Origin: Chloroflexota bacterium
GTDB taxonomy: Bacteria; Chloroflexota; Dormibacteria; CF-121
Reading direction: 5' to 3'
Length of the DNA stretch: 29,253 nucleotides
NCBI GenBank assembly: GCA_005882525.1
Contig: VBGO01000053.1
Coordinates: forward strand, 1-29,253
In this document: positions 1-7,221 of the stretch, piece after piece
Layout of the letters: every line of letters starts with the position of its first letter
How positions within the stretch are numbered: position 1 is the stretch's first letter
Position numbers and translations under genes: made by a program
The notes under the pieces: model-generated
What the model was told of the DNA's origin: nothing
Databases searched by the model: none
What the model saw: the letters and a program-made list of their open reading frames with translations, nothing else

Positions 1-1214
1 TGGCCAATATCAATGCGGCCATAAGCTTCGCCGCCTACCGCGCGGCCGTCGACCTGTTCCCTGGTGACCGGGTCAGCGTTTTCGACCCGCTGATGCGGCG
101 GCTCGGTTACGAACCGGCCGACAGGACGACCGACGTTAGCACGCCCGCTGGAGTCGGGAATGTCGCCGCCGGAGCGGTCCTCGAGTACCGGCACCACGAC
201 GGCGCGAACCAGTTGGGGGATGAGCCTGGTGGAAAGCTTGGCGTTCCGTACGCGGATTACAGCCGCTATGAGCCGGCCAACGATCCTATGGATCTCAGAT
301 CCGGAGGCAGCCTCGACACGGCCACCGTCCGCGACCCCAATCGGTGGCAGCCGCTGCGGTATATCGATGCACGCGGATCCGACTTCACCCAACCCTTTGT
401 CGGCGCCCAATGGCAGCACGTCGCACCGTTCGCGCTGACGAACATCGACCAGCTACGATCGCCGACCGGGCCGGCCACCTACGGATCGCCCGACTACGAG
501 TCACAGGCTCGCGCCGTGCTCGCGCTCAGCGCCGGGCTCAGCGATGAGCAGAAGATGATCGCCGAGTACTGGGCGGATGGGCCCCGCTCCGAGTTGCCCC
601 CCGGGCATTGGAACCTCTTCGCCCAGTTTGTTTCACGCCGAGACCACCACGGTCCCGGCAAGCATGGGGTCGAGGCCGATGTCAAACTCTTCTTTGCCCT
701 CACGAATGCCATCTTCGACGCCAGCATCTGCTGCTGGGACAACAAGCGATTCTTCGACTCCGTCCGACCGATCACCGCCATCCGCTACCTCTTTCGAGGA
801 CAGCAGGTTCGCGCCTGGGGTGGGCCTTATCAAGGCACTCGATGGATCGACGGCGCGGACTGGTTGCCCTATCAGGCCTCAACCTTCCCGGTGCCGCCCT
901 TCCCCGAGTACAGCTCGGGTCACAGCACCTTCAGCGCGGCCGGGGCCGAGATCCTAAGGCTCTTCACCGGGAGCGACCGGTTTGGTGCTTCGGTCACGTT
1001 TCCAGCCGGAAGCTCCAGATTCGAGGCGGGAACCGTGCCGCCCGGCGACCTGACCCTTCGCTGGGCAACTTTGAGCGACGCCGCGAACCAGGCTGGCCTC
1101 TCCCGGCGCTACGGTGGCATTCACTTTGAACAGGGTGATCTGGACGGAAGGGCTGCAGGCTACCGCGTCGCCCAGCTCGCCTGGGCCATGGCGCAGCACT
1201 ACATCAGGGGCTGA
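1..1214 (+). CDS. Vanadium-dependent haloperoxidase-like protein (PAP2 superfamily), 5'-truncated
   Basis: The reading frame is open from base 3, so the gene starts before the window and the internal ATG at 93 is not its start. About 403 residues are visible. The residues before that ATG (NAAISFAAYRAAVDLFP) look like the helical region of this family. The vanadate/phosphate pocket motifs occur in order: an RP motif (FFDSVRPITAIRY, near 760), an SGH motif (EYSSGHSTFSAAG, near 905-945), and a final SRRYGGIHF motif (near 1100-1130). Family members oxidise halides with peroxide, or act as phosphatases when vanadate is absent; the sequence does not tell which. The lysine-bearing part of the pocket is less clear. 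No signal peptide can be judged because the N-terminus is missing. Family is fairly sure, activity is not. Confidence 0.85.
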   Translation, partial: ANINAAISFAAYRAAVDLFPGDRVSVFDPLMRRLGYEPADRTTDVSTPAGVGNVAAGAVLEYRHHDGANQLGDEPGGKLGVPYADYSRYEPANDPMDLRSGGSLDTATVRDPNRWQPLRYIDARGSDFTQPFVGAQWQHVAPFALTNIDQLRSPTGPATYGSPDYESQARAVLALSAGLSDEQKMIAEYWADGPRSELPPGHWNLFAQFVSRRDHHGPGKHGVEADVKLFFALTNAIFDASICCWDNKRFFDSVRPITAIRYLFRGQQVRAWGGPYQGTRWIDGADWLPYQASTFPVPPFPEYSSGHSTFSAAGAEILRLFTGSDRFGASVTFPAGSSRFEAGTVPPGDLTLRWATLSDAANQAGLSRRYGGIHFEQGDLDGRAAGYRVAQLAWAMAQHYIRG

Positions 1215-1225
1215 CGACCCCTCAC

Positions 1226-1239
1226 CCTAACCTGTTAGG
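1226..1239. terminator. Small hairpin between convergent genes
   Basis: CCTAAC-CT-GTTAGG is a perfect 6-bp inverted repeat with a 2-nt loop, 12 bases after the haloperoxidase stop and before the convergent lipoprotein gene. There is no T-tract, so terminator function is a guess. The preceding bases (CCCCTCACCCTAACC) could instead be a remnant of a dispersed C-rich repeat. Confidence 0.3.
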
Positions 1240-1331
1240 CAGTCTCAACCCGGCTAATTTCCCTGGGGAGACCGTGGCGAAATCTCCACCCGCAGGTGCA
1301 GTCTGACAAGTTGATCATGCGATCGTCTCGA

Positions 1332-1895
1332 TCAGCCGGCAGGGAAGGAAAAGCTGTCCAGTACCAGCTTGAAGGCGGCATCGTACGTACCGCCCGGCGC
1401 TTCTTCGATCTCAAAGGTATTGGCCTGGCGCTCGAAGACGATGATCACCGCGCCGGTCGCCGGGCCGGAATCGCTAACCACGATCTTGTCGGACGCGATC
1501 CCCGCGACCGTCGTTTGGGTCACCTCGTTGCCCAGGGCAAGGCTGGCCTCCGCCTGATCCTTGGGCCCGGCCACGACCCTGACGGCGATCGGCGGGATGA
1601 AGGCGCCGGACGCTGGGACATGGGCCGGCACCGCTGAGGGCGGCCCGAACGCGACGACGCTGACCGCACCACCGGCCCCGGGCTCTGCCGTGTAATCGCG
1701 CCGGGTCCACCCGCTCGGGAAGCAGAGCCGGTAGGCGAGCGTGGTGTGCTGGTACCCCTGGCCGGTTTTGCAGTCGACCGAGGAAGAGGCGGTCGCCTGC
1801 AGCGGCGGTGGTGCACTCTGGTCGTCGCCGCATCCCGAGAATAGGGCTGCGGCAAGCAGACTCAACAGTACCCCCAGGGAGCGGCTGCTGGCCAC
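1332..1895 (-). CDS. Putative lipoprotein of unknown function
   Basis: 187 aa from a GTG start. The N-terminus is a lipoprotein signal: a short basic stretch, a hydrophobic core (LGVLLSLLAAALF) and the lipobox FSGC with the acylated cysteine at residue 22, followed by an Ala/Pro/Ser-rich spacer. The mature part (roughly residues 40-187) contains a region starting with 'LAYRLCFPSGW' and ending 'FKLVLDSFSF', which resembles small secreted proteins that bind or protect at the cell surface, but I do not recognise a named family. Two cysteines (about residues 42 and 58) might form a disulfide. The gene appears to stand alone: a hairpin separates it from the upstream operon, and a possible -10 (TACGCT) lies 6 nt before the GTG. 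There is no clear Shine-Dalgarno. Confidence 0.75.
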   Translation of the reverse strand: MASSRSLGVLLSLLAAALFSGCGDDQSAPPPLQATASSSVDCKTGQGYQHTTLAYRLCFPSGWTRRDYTAEPGAGGAVSVVAFGPPSAVPAHVPASGAFIPPIAVRVVAGPKDQAEASLALGNEVTQTTVAGIASDKIVVSDSGPATGAVIIVFERQANTFEIEEAPGGTYDAAFKLVLDSFSFPAG

Positions 1896-1901
1896 CGGGG
1901 A

Positions 1902-1907
1902 AGCGTA
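1902..1907 (-). promoter_or_regulatory. Putative -10 element of the lipoprotein gene
   Basis: Minus-strand TACGCT lies 6 nt before the GTG start, so a transcript starting about 7 nt downstream would be leaderless. No convincing -35 is visible. Confidence 0.35.
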
Positions 1908-1921
1908 CAGGAAACGCCGCC

Positions 1922-1937
1922 CCGCCGAACGCGGCGG
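1922..1937 (-). terminator. GC hairpin directly after the membrane-protein stop codon
   Basis: CCGCCG-AACG-CGGCGG is a perfect 6-bp stem with a 4-nt loop. It abuts the TAG stop (1938-1940) of the upstream membrane-protein gene. It lacks a T-tract but is well placed to end the 3994-1938 operon. Confidence 0.45.
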
Positions 1938-2798
1938 CTAGCGGAAGATGGCGCCCGCCAGCCACCAGCAGGCGAGCACCCCGGCGATCGCCGGCACGAT
2001 GCCGCCGAATCGAGTCAGCACCGCGACGATCTGCGCCGGGATTACCCAGAAAACCGAGATCGGGTCAGCCTTGACCACCCCGACGCGCGCCTGCTCGGCG
2101 ACCGGCCCGGCCTCTTCGTACGACGGCAGCATGTGGGATGCGAACGCCAGGCCCAGCCAGAGCTGCACCCAGGTCAGCCAGGTGGTGGGCAGGTGAAGCA
2201 CCGTCCGCGGAGTCAGCGCGGGCGCGAGACAGATGACCGCCAGGAACCACAACACCAGGGTGGGGAGATAGGTGATCGCGATCGCGGTGCCCAATCGCGG
2301 CGGGGCCTCGTAGACGGTGTACCCGGCCGGGTCGTCAACCCGAAAGTAGGTAACCTCATCGATCGTCAGACCGGCGCGGTGCGCGATCGCGAATTGGATC
2401 GCCGTCCGGAGCACGACGGCCGGAAAGCCGAACAGGTGGATCGTGCGGGCGATCAGCAGCGGGAACGCCCGGACCAGGCTGATGCGGGCGGTCGCCCTGG
2501 CGAGCTGCAGGGTGTACGGCGTTCCGCGCCTGACGGCCACCCGGGCGACGGTCCCGCCGCGGCTCACCGCGACTTTCGCGACCGTGCCGAGCTGCTCGGC
2601 GCCGGCCTTCAGCACGGGGGTCGCCTGCGCGCGCCAGCGAGCCCAGGGCAACGTACGCAGCTTCGTCCAGATCTGCTCGTACAGGGAGGGCGGCAGCTCG
2701 AGGCGTGGTTGGGCCGGGCGGAGATCGCGCCGCTCGGCCGGCCCAGCCTCGAGTTCCAGAGGCAGGTCTTCCTGGATCGGGTCGAGCGCGCCGCTCAC
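1938..2798 (-). CDS. Polytopic membrane protein, possible inactive metalloprotease homologue
   Basis: 286 aa from the GTG at 2798. That start overlaps the TPR gene's stop as GTGA and has a good Shine-Dalgarno (GAAGGGAG). The open frame extends upstream of it only inside the TPR gene. Residues 1-60 are acidic and Pro-rich; residues 71-92 are a tandem 11-residue repeat (GTVAKVAVSRG, GTVARVAVRRG). Hydrophobic segments lie at about 108-130, 172-195, 208-222, 248-262 and 266-285. The stretch 'FPAVVLRTAIQFAIAHRAGL...DPAGYTVYEAP' resembles, from memory, membrane proteins with 'FPGVVVHELAH...DPAGYVVHE'. If so, the HExxH zinc motif here is RTAIQ (131-135) and the protein is not a working peptidase. 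A conserved-looking 'SHMLPSYEEA' follows. Function unknown; translational coupling to the TPR protein suggests they act together. Confidence 0.75.
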   Translation of the reverse strand: MSGALDPIQEDLPLELEAGPAERRDLRPAQPRLELPPSLYEQIWTKLRTLPWARWRAQATPVLKAGAEQLGTVAKVAVSRGGTVARVAVRRGTPYTLQLARATARISLVRAFPLLIARTIHLFGFPAVVLRTAIQFAIAHRAGLTIDEVTYFRVDDPAGYTVYEAPPRLGTAIAITYLPTLVLWFLAVICLAPALTPRTVLHLPTTWLTWVQLWLGLAFASHMLPSYEEAGPVAEQARVGVVKADPISVFWVIPAQIVAVLTRFGGIVPAIAGVLACWWLAGAIFR

Positions 2799-3763
2799 TG
2801 TGCTCCCTTCGGTGGCAGGCTGGCAAGCCGGACCCGGATCAGCAGGATCTGCTGCTCTGATTTGGTGTCGAGCGTAATGGCGGGATCGTAGCTGCGGGCC
2901 GTGTACCAGGCGGAAAGCCCGGCTTTGGTGTCCTTGTCGAGCAGGTAGCAGAACGCCTCGTACGCCCAAACCTTGGGCGAGGTCGGCACGGCTTCGACGC
3001 CCTGCTCCATTTCGGCGGCGCAGCCCGCGTAGTCGAGGCTGGCCAGCCGCGCTTTGCCGTCCTGATAATGTCGCATCCCACTCCACGCGCCGGGCAGTCC
3101 GGCGGAGGCCATGAAGGTGAGGGCGAGCGTGACTCCGACCACGCACAACACCCAGCCCGGCATCTCCGGCAGGCCACCGCGGGCTTTGCGAAGGGGCTGC
3201 AGCGCGGCTTCGTAACGGAACAGGCGGTCGGCGATCTCGCTATCGGCCACCTCCGGCAGCGCCGGACGGCGCAGCCGTTTGGCGTCGCGCAGGAGCATCA
3301 CCGCCCCGGTGATGTCGCCCGCCGCATAGCGCAGGTCGGCCTTGAAGACGAGCGCATCACGTGCCCCCGGGTCGCCGCGCAGGGCGCGGTCGAGGTAGTC
3401 CTCCGCCATGGCCGTCTCCCGTTTCCAGTACGCGATCATGCCCATGCCGAGCAGCGCAGCAGCATTCTTGGGCTCCCGCCCAAGGACCGCCTCGTACTCG
3501 GTGGCCGCGCCGGCGAAGTCCGACGTCCTGATCCGGGCCAGGCCCAGCAAGGTGTGGGCATCGGTGAAGTCCGGGTGGACCTCGATGATCTTCGCGAGCA
3601 GCGTTACGGCCGGCTGAGGGTCCTGGGCGCCGACGAAGGCATAGGCCAGGTAATAGGCGGCGTAGGCGTCGTCGGGACGCTTGCGCACCTCAGCGGCCAG
3701 TAGCGGCAGCGCGCCTTCGAAGTCATGCCGGCGAATAAGCGCCAGGCCGTCGTTGATGGACAT
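2795..3763 (-). CDS. TPR-repeat protein with one transmembrane segment
   Basis: 322 aa. Residues about 5-180 form consecutive tetratricopeptide-like helical pairs (for example 'DAYAAYYLAYAFVGAQDPQPAV', 'DAHTLLGLARIRTSDFAGAATEYEAVLGREPKNAAALLGMGMIAYW'). A single strongly hydrophobic segment at about 204-222 (WVLCVVGVTLALTFMASAG) is followed by a further repeat-like region ('GKARLASLDYAGCAAEMEQGVEAVPTSPKVWAYEAFCYLL'). This predicts a TPR scaffold on each side of the membrane. Such proteins usually mediate protein-protein contacts. It lies 39 nt after the 63-aa gene and overlaps the next gene by GTGA, so the three form one operon. The Shine-Dalgarno before the ATG is weak. The partner is probably the downstream membrane protein. 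Confidence 0.8.
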   Translation of the reverse strand: MSINDGLALIRRHDFEGALPLLAAEVRKRPDDAYAAYYLAYAFVGAQDPQPAVTLLAKIIEVHPDFTDAHTLLGLARIRTSDFAGAATEYEAVLGREPKNAAALLGMGMIAYWKRETAMAEDYLDRALRGDPGARDALVFKADLRYAAGDITGAVMLLRDAKRLRRPALPEVADSEIADRLFRYEAALQPLRKARGGLPEMPGWVLCVVGVTLALTFMASAGLPGAWSGMRHYQDGKARLASLDYAGCAAEMEQGVEAVPTSPKVWAYEAFCYLLDKDTKAGLSAWYTARSYDPAITLDTKSEQQILLIRVRLASLPPKGAQ

Positions 3764-3802
3764 GTCCGGGCCTGCGCGAGTAACGATGTACTGGTCGCGA
3801 AC

Positions 3803-3994
3803 TTACGCTGCTTTGTCGAGCCAGCGCTCCGCGATGAAGGCGAGGAAGGCCCGGTCGAAATCGAGGCCGTTGAGCTTGGCGGTTGCTGGCCAGGTCCGGC
3901 GAACCTCATCCTGGAGCCGGCCGTACTCGGCAAGGTCGAGGCCCTGGGCAAATTCCCAGGCTCGGGCGGCCAGCTCGGCGCTGAGCGGTTTCAT
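3803..3994 (-). CDS. Small hypothetical protein (63 aa)
   Basis: The frame is open from 4033, but I choose the ATG at 3994: it lies 7 nt after a strong Shine-Dalgarno (AGGAG), and the tandem ATG at 3997 is the only close alternative. The protein begins MKPLSAELAARAWEFAQGLD and is predicted to be helical, with no membrane segment, no cysteines and no clear helix-turn-helix. I do not recognise a family. It is the first gene of the operon with the TPR and membrane proteins, and its promoter region carries two palindromes. It might be a small adaptor or regulator, but nothing in the sequence proves this. Confidence 0.6.
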   Translation of the reverse strand: MKPLSAELAARAWEFAQGLDLAEYGRLQDEVRRTWPATAKLNGLDFDRAFLAFIAERWLDKAA

Positions 3995-4008
3995 CATGCC
4001 TCTCCTAC

Positions 4009-4021
4009 CACGTACAACGTG
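4009..4021. promoter_or_regulatory. Palindromic operator-like site 1
   Basis: CACGT-ACA-ACGTG is a perfect 5-bp inverted repeat with a 3-nt centre. It lies between the predicted transcription start (about 4024) and the Shine-Dalgarno of the minus-strand operon. It shares the octamer ACAACGTG, inverted, with the second site (CACGTTGT at 4047-4054). Confidence 0.5.
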
Positions 4022-4030
4022 TGGACCAGG

Positions 4031-4059
4031 CAAATAGATTCACCTGCACGTTGTGTCAC
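4031..4059 (-). promoter_or_regulatory. Promoter of the 63-aa/TPR/membrane-protein operon
   Basis: On the minus strand GTGACA (4059-4054, -35) and TATTTG (4036-4031, -10) are separated by exactly 17 bp. The predicted start point lies near 4024, giving a leader of about 30 nt that carries the Shine-Dalgarno. The -35 lies inside the second palindrome. Confidence 0.45.
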
Positions 4060-4068
4060 GCTACGTGC
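4046..4068. promoter_or_regulatory. Palindromic operator-like site 2, overlapping the -35
   Basis: GCACGT and ACGTGC (4046-4051 and 4063-4068) form a perfect 6-bp inverted repeat around an 11-nt centre that contains the predicted -35. A dimeric repressor bound here would also be close to the divergent phosphoesterase gene. Confidence 0.5.
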
Positions 4069-4108
4069 AAACCGCAAGACTGCCAAGGGCGATCGCGTCA
4101 ATCGGGGC

Positions 4109-5260
4109 ATGAGCTTGTCCAGCCTGCGCGTCGCCCTGATCGTCCTCGGCGCCGGTCTTTTGGTGGCCATTCCGACGGCGCTGGTGCTCGGCAGCCGAGC
4201 CTCGAACTCCGCCACCAGCGCGAGCATCACGCCCCGCCCGTCGGCGGTCGCTCCGGGCCGGGACGACGACGACCGCAAGGCCGAGCTCGCCAATCGCACC
4301 GTGCTGGCGACAACGGCGCCTTCCCCCGCCGCGAGCGTCGCGGCCACGGTGCAGGCGTCCGCCTCGAGCAAGCCGGCGCCGACGGCCCCACCACCGCCCA
4401 CTCCGAGCAAGCCGGCGCCGACGGCCCCACCGCCCACCCCGGCCCCGAGCGTGGTCCCCGCGTTCTCACACGTCTTTGTGATCGTGATGGAAAACCACGA
4501 ATACGGCAGCGTCATCGGTAGCGCCGCGGCGCCGTATACCAACGGGCTGGCCGCCAGCTACGGCCTGGCCACGAACTACTACGGGGTCTCGCATCCGAGC
4601 CTGCCCAACTACCTCGCGCTGACCGCCGGCAGCACGTTTGGAATTACGAGCGACTGCACCACCTGCTATGTGAGCGCGACCAACATCGCCGACCAGGTGG
4701 AGGCAAGTGGTCGCTCCTGGAAGGCCTACATGGAAGATATGCCGACGCCCTGCTACATGGGCGCGGCCTCTGGCAACTACGCGATGAAGCACAACCCGTT
4801 CATGTACTACAACGACATCCGCACCAACGCGGCCCGTTGCGCAGCGCACGTCGTCCCGTTCACCCTGTTCGGGGCCGACATGAGCAGTGGCCAGGTGCCG
4901 AATTTCGCCTGGATCACACCCAACATGTGCAACGACACCCATGACTGCGCGGTCTCCACCGGTGACAACTGGCTGCGCAACGTCGTCCCGACGATCACCG
5001 CCTCGGCCGCCTTCCGCAACGGCGGCGTCCTCTTCATCACCTGGGATGAGGGCACGAGCAATGCCGGCTGCTGCGGGAATGGTGGGGGCGGGCATGTGGC
5101 GACCCTGGTCATCTCGCCGAGCGCACGAGCTGGCTTCCGCTCCGGCATCGCCGAAAACCACTACGGCCTGCTGCGGACCATCGAGGACGGCTTCCACCTC
5201 GCCCATCTCGGCGCCGCCGGCTCGTCGAGCAACGTCCCGCTACGCGAGTACTTCCGCTAG
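4109..5260 (+). CDS. Exported phosphoesterase family protein (acid phosphatase/phospholipase C type)
   Basis: 383 aa from the ATG at 4109. The open frame runs further upstream, but that part is read through the divergent promoter and the small gene and encodes no recognisable protein, so I reject it. Residues about 5-27 are a hydrophobic signal or anchor (LRVALIVLGAGLLVAIPTALVL). Residues about 35-115 are a low-complexity Ala/Pro/Thr linker. The catalytic domain begins at 'FSHVFVIVMENHEYGSVIG' and carries the family's ENH motif, 'GVSHPSLPNYLALTAGS' and 'VLFITWDEG', which supply metal and phosphate-binding residues in PF04185 enzymes. Several paired cysteines fit an extracytoplasmic location. 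The substrate (phosphomonoesters or phospholipid headgroups) cannot be read from sequence. It is divergent from the TPR operon and convergent with the acyl-CoA synthetase. Confidence 0.88.
   Translation: MSLSSLRVALIVLGAGLLVAIPTALVLGSRASNSATSASITPRPSAVAPGRDDDDRKAELANRTVLATTAPSPAASVAATVQASASSKPAPTAPPPPTPSKPAPTAPPPTPAPSVVPAFSHVFVIVMENHEYGSVIGSAAAPYTNGLAASYGLATNYYGVSHPSLPNYLALTAGSTFGITSDCTTCYVSATNIADQVEASGRSWKAYMEDMPTPCYMGAASGNYAMKHNPFMYYNDIRTNAARCAAHVVPFTLFGADMSSGQVPNFAWITPNMCNDTHDCAVSTGDNWLRNVVPTITASAAFRNGGVLFITWDEGTSNAGCCGNGGGGHVATLVISPSARAGFRSGIAENHYGLLRTIEDGFHLAHLGAAGSSSNVPLREYFR
4365..4431 (+). repeat. Tandem 39-bp repeat encoding a Pro/Ala linker
   Basis: A 28-base stretch starting CGAGCAAGCCGGCGCC at 4365 recurs identically at 4404, a period of 39 nt (13 codons). 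It encodes two copies of SKPAPTAPPP followed by a threonine/proline tail, within the linker of the phosphoesterase. Confidence 0.8.
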
Positions 5261-5277
5261 ATCCCGCCGCGCCGCGG

Positions 5278-7221
5278 TTAGGGCGTGCCGCGCTTTCCCA
5301 GCGCCCGGATCGGATCCAGTGATCCCATATCGTCGATCGCCGACAGGTCGCCCGGCGGATCGCCGAGGAAGACGTTGCGGATGACCCGCCGAAGGATCTT
5401 GCCGTTGCGGGTCTTGGGGAGGCGGGGGACCACGTGGACGGCCGATGGCTTGAAGGGCTTGCCCAATGAGCGTTCGACGCTGCCCGAGACCGCCGCCGGA
5501 ATGGAGGCCGGGTCGGCATCCGGCCGGGGCACCGCGAACACGACGACGGACTGACCCTTCAACGGATCCGGGATCCCGACGGCGGCCGCCTCGGCGACGG
5601 CGGTGCCGTCGAGGGCGGCGGCCTCCACCTCCGCCGGTCCGACGCGTTTACCCGCGACCTTGATGGTGTCATCGGAGCGGCCGAGAATGTACCAGAGGCC
5701 ATCCTCATCGACCATCGCCCAATCACCGTGCACCCAGACGCCGGGCCAGCGTGACCAGTAGGTCTCCAGGTAACGTTGCGGATCCTTCCAGAGTCCGAGC
5801 GTCATGCCGAGGTATGGCTGGCGGACCACGAGCTCGCCGACCTGGCCTCGTACCGGGTGACCCTGCTCATCGAACACGGCGGCGTCGATGCCGGGGATGG
5901 GACCGGCGAAGCTGCCGGGCTTCGACGGTGTCAGGAAGTTGCCCGAGACCAGGCCGCCGCCGCATTCGGTCCCGCCCGAGTAGTTCATGATCGGCACCGC
6001 GCCACGCCCGACGACCTCGAAGAGCCAGGTCCAGGCTTCCGGCGTCCAGGGCTCACCGGTGGAGGCCAGGACCCGCAGCCGGGACAGGGGCTGCGCCGGC
6101 GCGGCCCGCTCGCCGGACGCCATCAACACCCGGGTGAGGGTGGGGGAGATGCCGAGGTGGCTGACCCCGTGACGCTCGGCCACCGTCCACACGCGGCGGG
6201 GATCCGGGTGGTCGGGGGCACCGTCGTAGAGAACCGCGGTGCCGCCGAGCATCAGGCTGCCGAAGACCAGCAGCGGGCCCATCACCCAGCCCATGTCCGT
6301 CACCCACATGACCCGCTCGGCCGGGCGGACGTCCATTCCGAGGGCCCAGTCCTGCGCGCTCTTGATCGGCAGGCCGGCGTGGCCATGGACGGTGCCTTTC
6401 GGCCGGCCGGTGGTGCCCGAGGTGTAAAGGAGGAGGAGCGGCTCGTCGGAGCGCATCGTCTCGGTGGGGACACGGGCCGATCCGGCCAGGTCGGTCCAGG
6501 CAAGGTCGCGGCCGGCCTGCATTGGCACATCGATGCCGGCGCAGGCCACGACCACCAGCCGCTCCAGCTGCGGCAGCCCAGCAGCGGCCTGGTCGGCAAT
6601 CGGCTTCATCGGCACCGGGCGTCCCCGACGGATCGCGCCGTCGGCGGTGATCAGCACCCGCGCGTCCGCGTCGGCGAGCCGCTGGCGGATCGCTTCCGCG
6701 CCGAAGCCGGAGAAGAGCGGGACCGCGACGGCGCCGAGCTTGGTGCAGGCCAGTAGGGCTACGGCGTTCTCGACCACCAGCGGCAGGTAGAGGCCGACCG
6801 CGACCCCGCGCGCGACACCGATCGCGTGAAGGCCGGCGGCGGAGCGCTCCACCGCGTCTTCCAGCTGGGCGTAAGTCAGCTGTCGCGTCGCCCCGGCTTC
6901 AGTCTCGCCGATGATGGCGATCCGATCCGGATCCGACCGGCGGTGGGCCGGCACGGCCGACTCATACGCATTCAAGCGGCCACCAGGGAACCACCGGACG
7001 AAAGGCACGCCCGCCGAGGCGTCCATGACCTCGCGGTAGGGCGTCGACCAGACGATGCCGAGCTCCTTGACCAGTGCGTCCCAGAACCAGGTCGGGTTCT
7101 GCGCCGCCTTCTGGCAGAGGTCGAGGTAGGTGACGCAGCCGTGTGCCTGCATGAACCGCCAGAGCCGGCTTTGCCGCGCCTGCTGCTCCGTCGGTGACCA
7201 GACGGGGGCCACCGCGCTCAT
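5278..7221 (-). CDS. AMP-forming acyl-CoA synthetase (acetyl/propionyl-CoA synthetase-like)
   Basis: 647 aa, about the usual length of acetyl-CoA synthetases. The enzyme activates a carboxylic acid with ATP to an acyl-AMP and then forms the CoA thioester. The N-terminal ACAS-type segment (WFWDALVKELGI...VPFVRWFPGGRLNAYESAV) is present. The ATP-binding P-loop YTSGTTGRPKG lies at 266-276; 'MNYSGGTECGG' and 'VHGDWAMVDEDGLWYILGRSDDTIKVAGKRVGPAEVE' follow; the C-terminal catalytic lysine is in KTRNGK (K608). The substrate is uncertain: acetate, propionate, acetoacetate or a longer acid are all possible. The ATG overlaps the upstream CoA-transferase stop as ATGA, so it is co-translated with both transferase subunits. 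It converges with the phosphoesterase. Confidence 0.92.
   Translation of the reverse strand: MSAVAPVWSPTEQQARQSRLWRFMQAHGCVTYLDLCQKAAQNPTWFWDALVKELGIVWSTPYREVMDASAGVPFVRWFPGGRLNAYESAVPAHRRSDPDRIAIIGETEAGATRQLTYAQLEDAVERSAAGLHAIGVARGVAVGLYLPLVVENAVALLACTKLGAVAVPLFSGFGAEAIRQRLADADARVLITADGAIRRGRPVPMKPIADQAAAGLPQLERLVVVACAGIDVPMQAGRDLAWTDLAGSARVPTETMRSDEPLLLLYTSGTTGRPKGTVHGHAGLPIKSAQDWALGMDVRPAERVMWVTDMGWVMGPLLVFGSLMLGGTAVLYDGAPDHPDPRRVWTVAERHGVSHLGISPTLTRVLMASGERAAPAQPLSRLRVLASTGEPWTPEAWTWLFEVVGRGAVPIMNYSGGTECGGGLVSGNFLTPSKPGSFAGPIPGIDAAVFDEQGHPVRGQVGELVVRQPYLGMTLGLWKDPQRYLETYWSRWPGVWVHGDWAMVDEDGLWYILGRSDDTIKVAGKRVGPAEVEAAALDGTAVAEAAAVGIPDPLKGQSVVVFAVPRPDADPASIPAAVSGSVERSLGKPFKPSAVHVVPRLPKTRNGKILRRVIRNVFLGDPPGDLSAIDDMGSLDPIRALGKRGTP

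Noticed and set aside
2133..2891. 252-aa plus-strand open frame opposite the membrane-protein gene
   Set aside because: Arg/Gly/Asp-rich composition typical of antisense frames in GC-rich genes; the minus-strand gene has membrane segments and a Shine-Dalgarno.
3725..4108. Upstream extension of the phosphoesterase frame (511-aa form)
   Set aside because: It crosses the divergent promoter and the small gene and has no protein-like conservation; the signal peptide begins at the ATG 4109.
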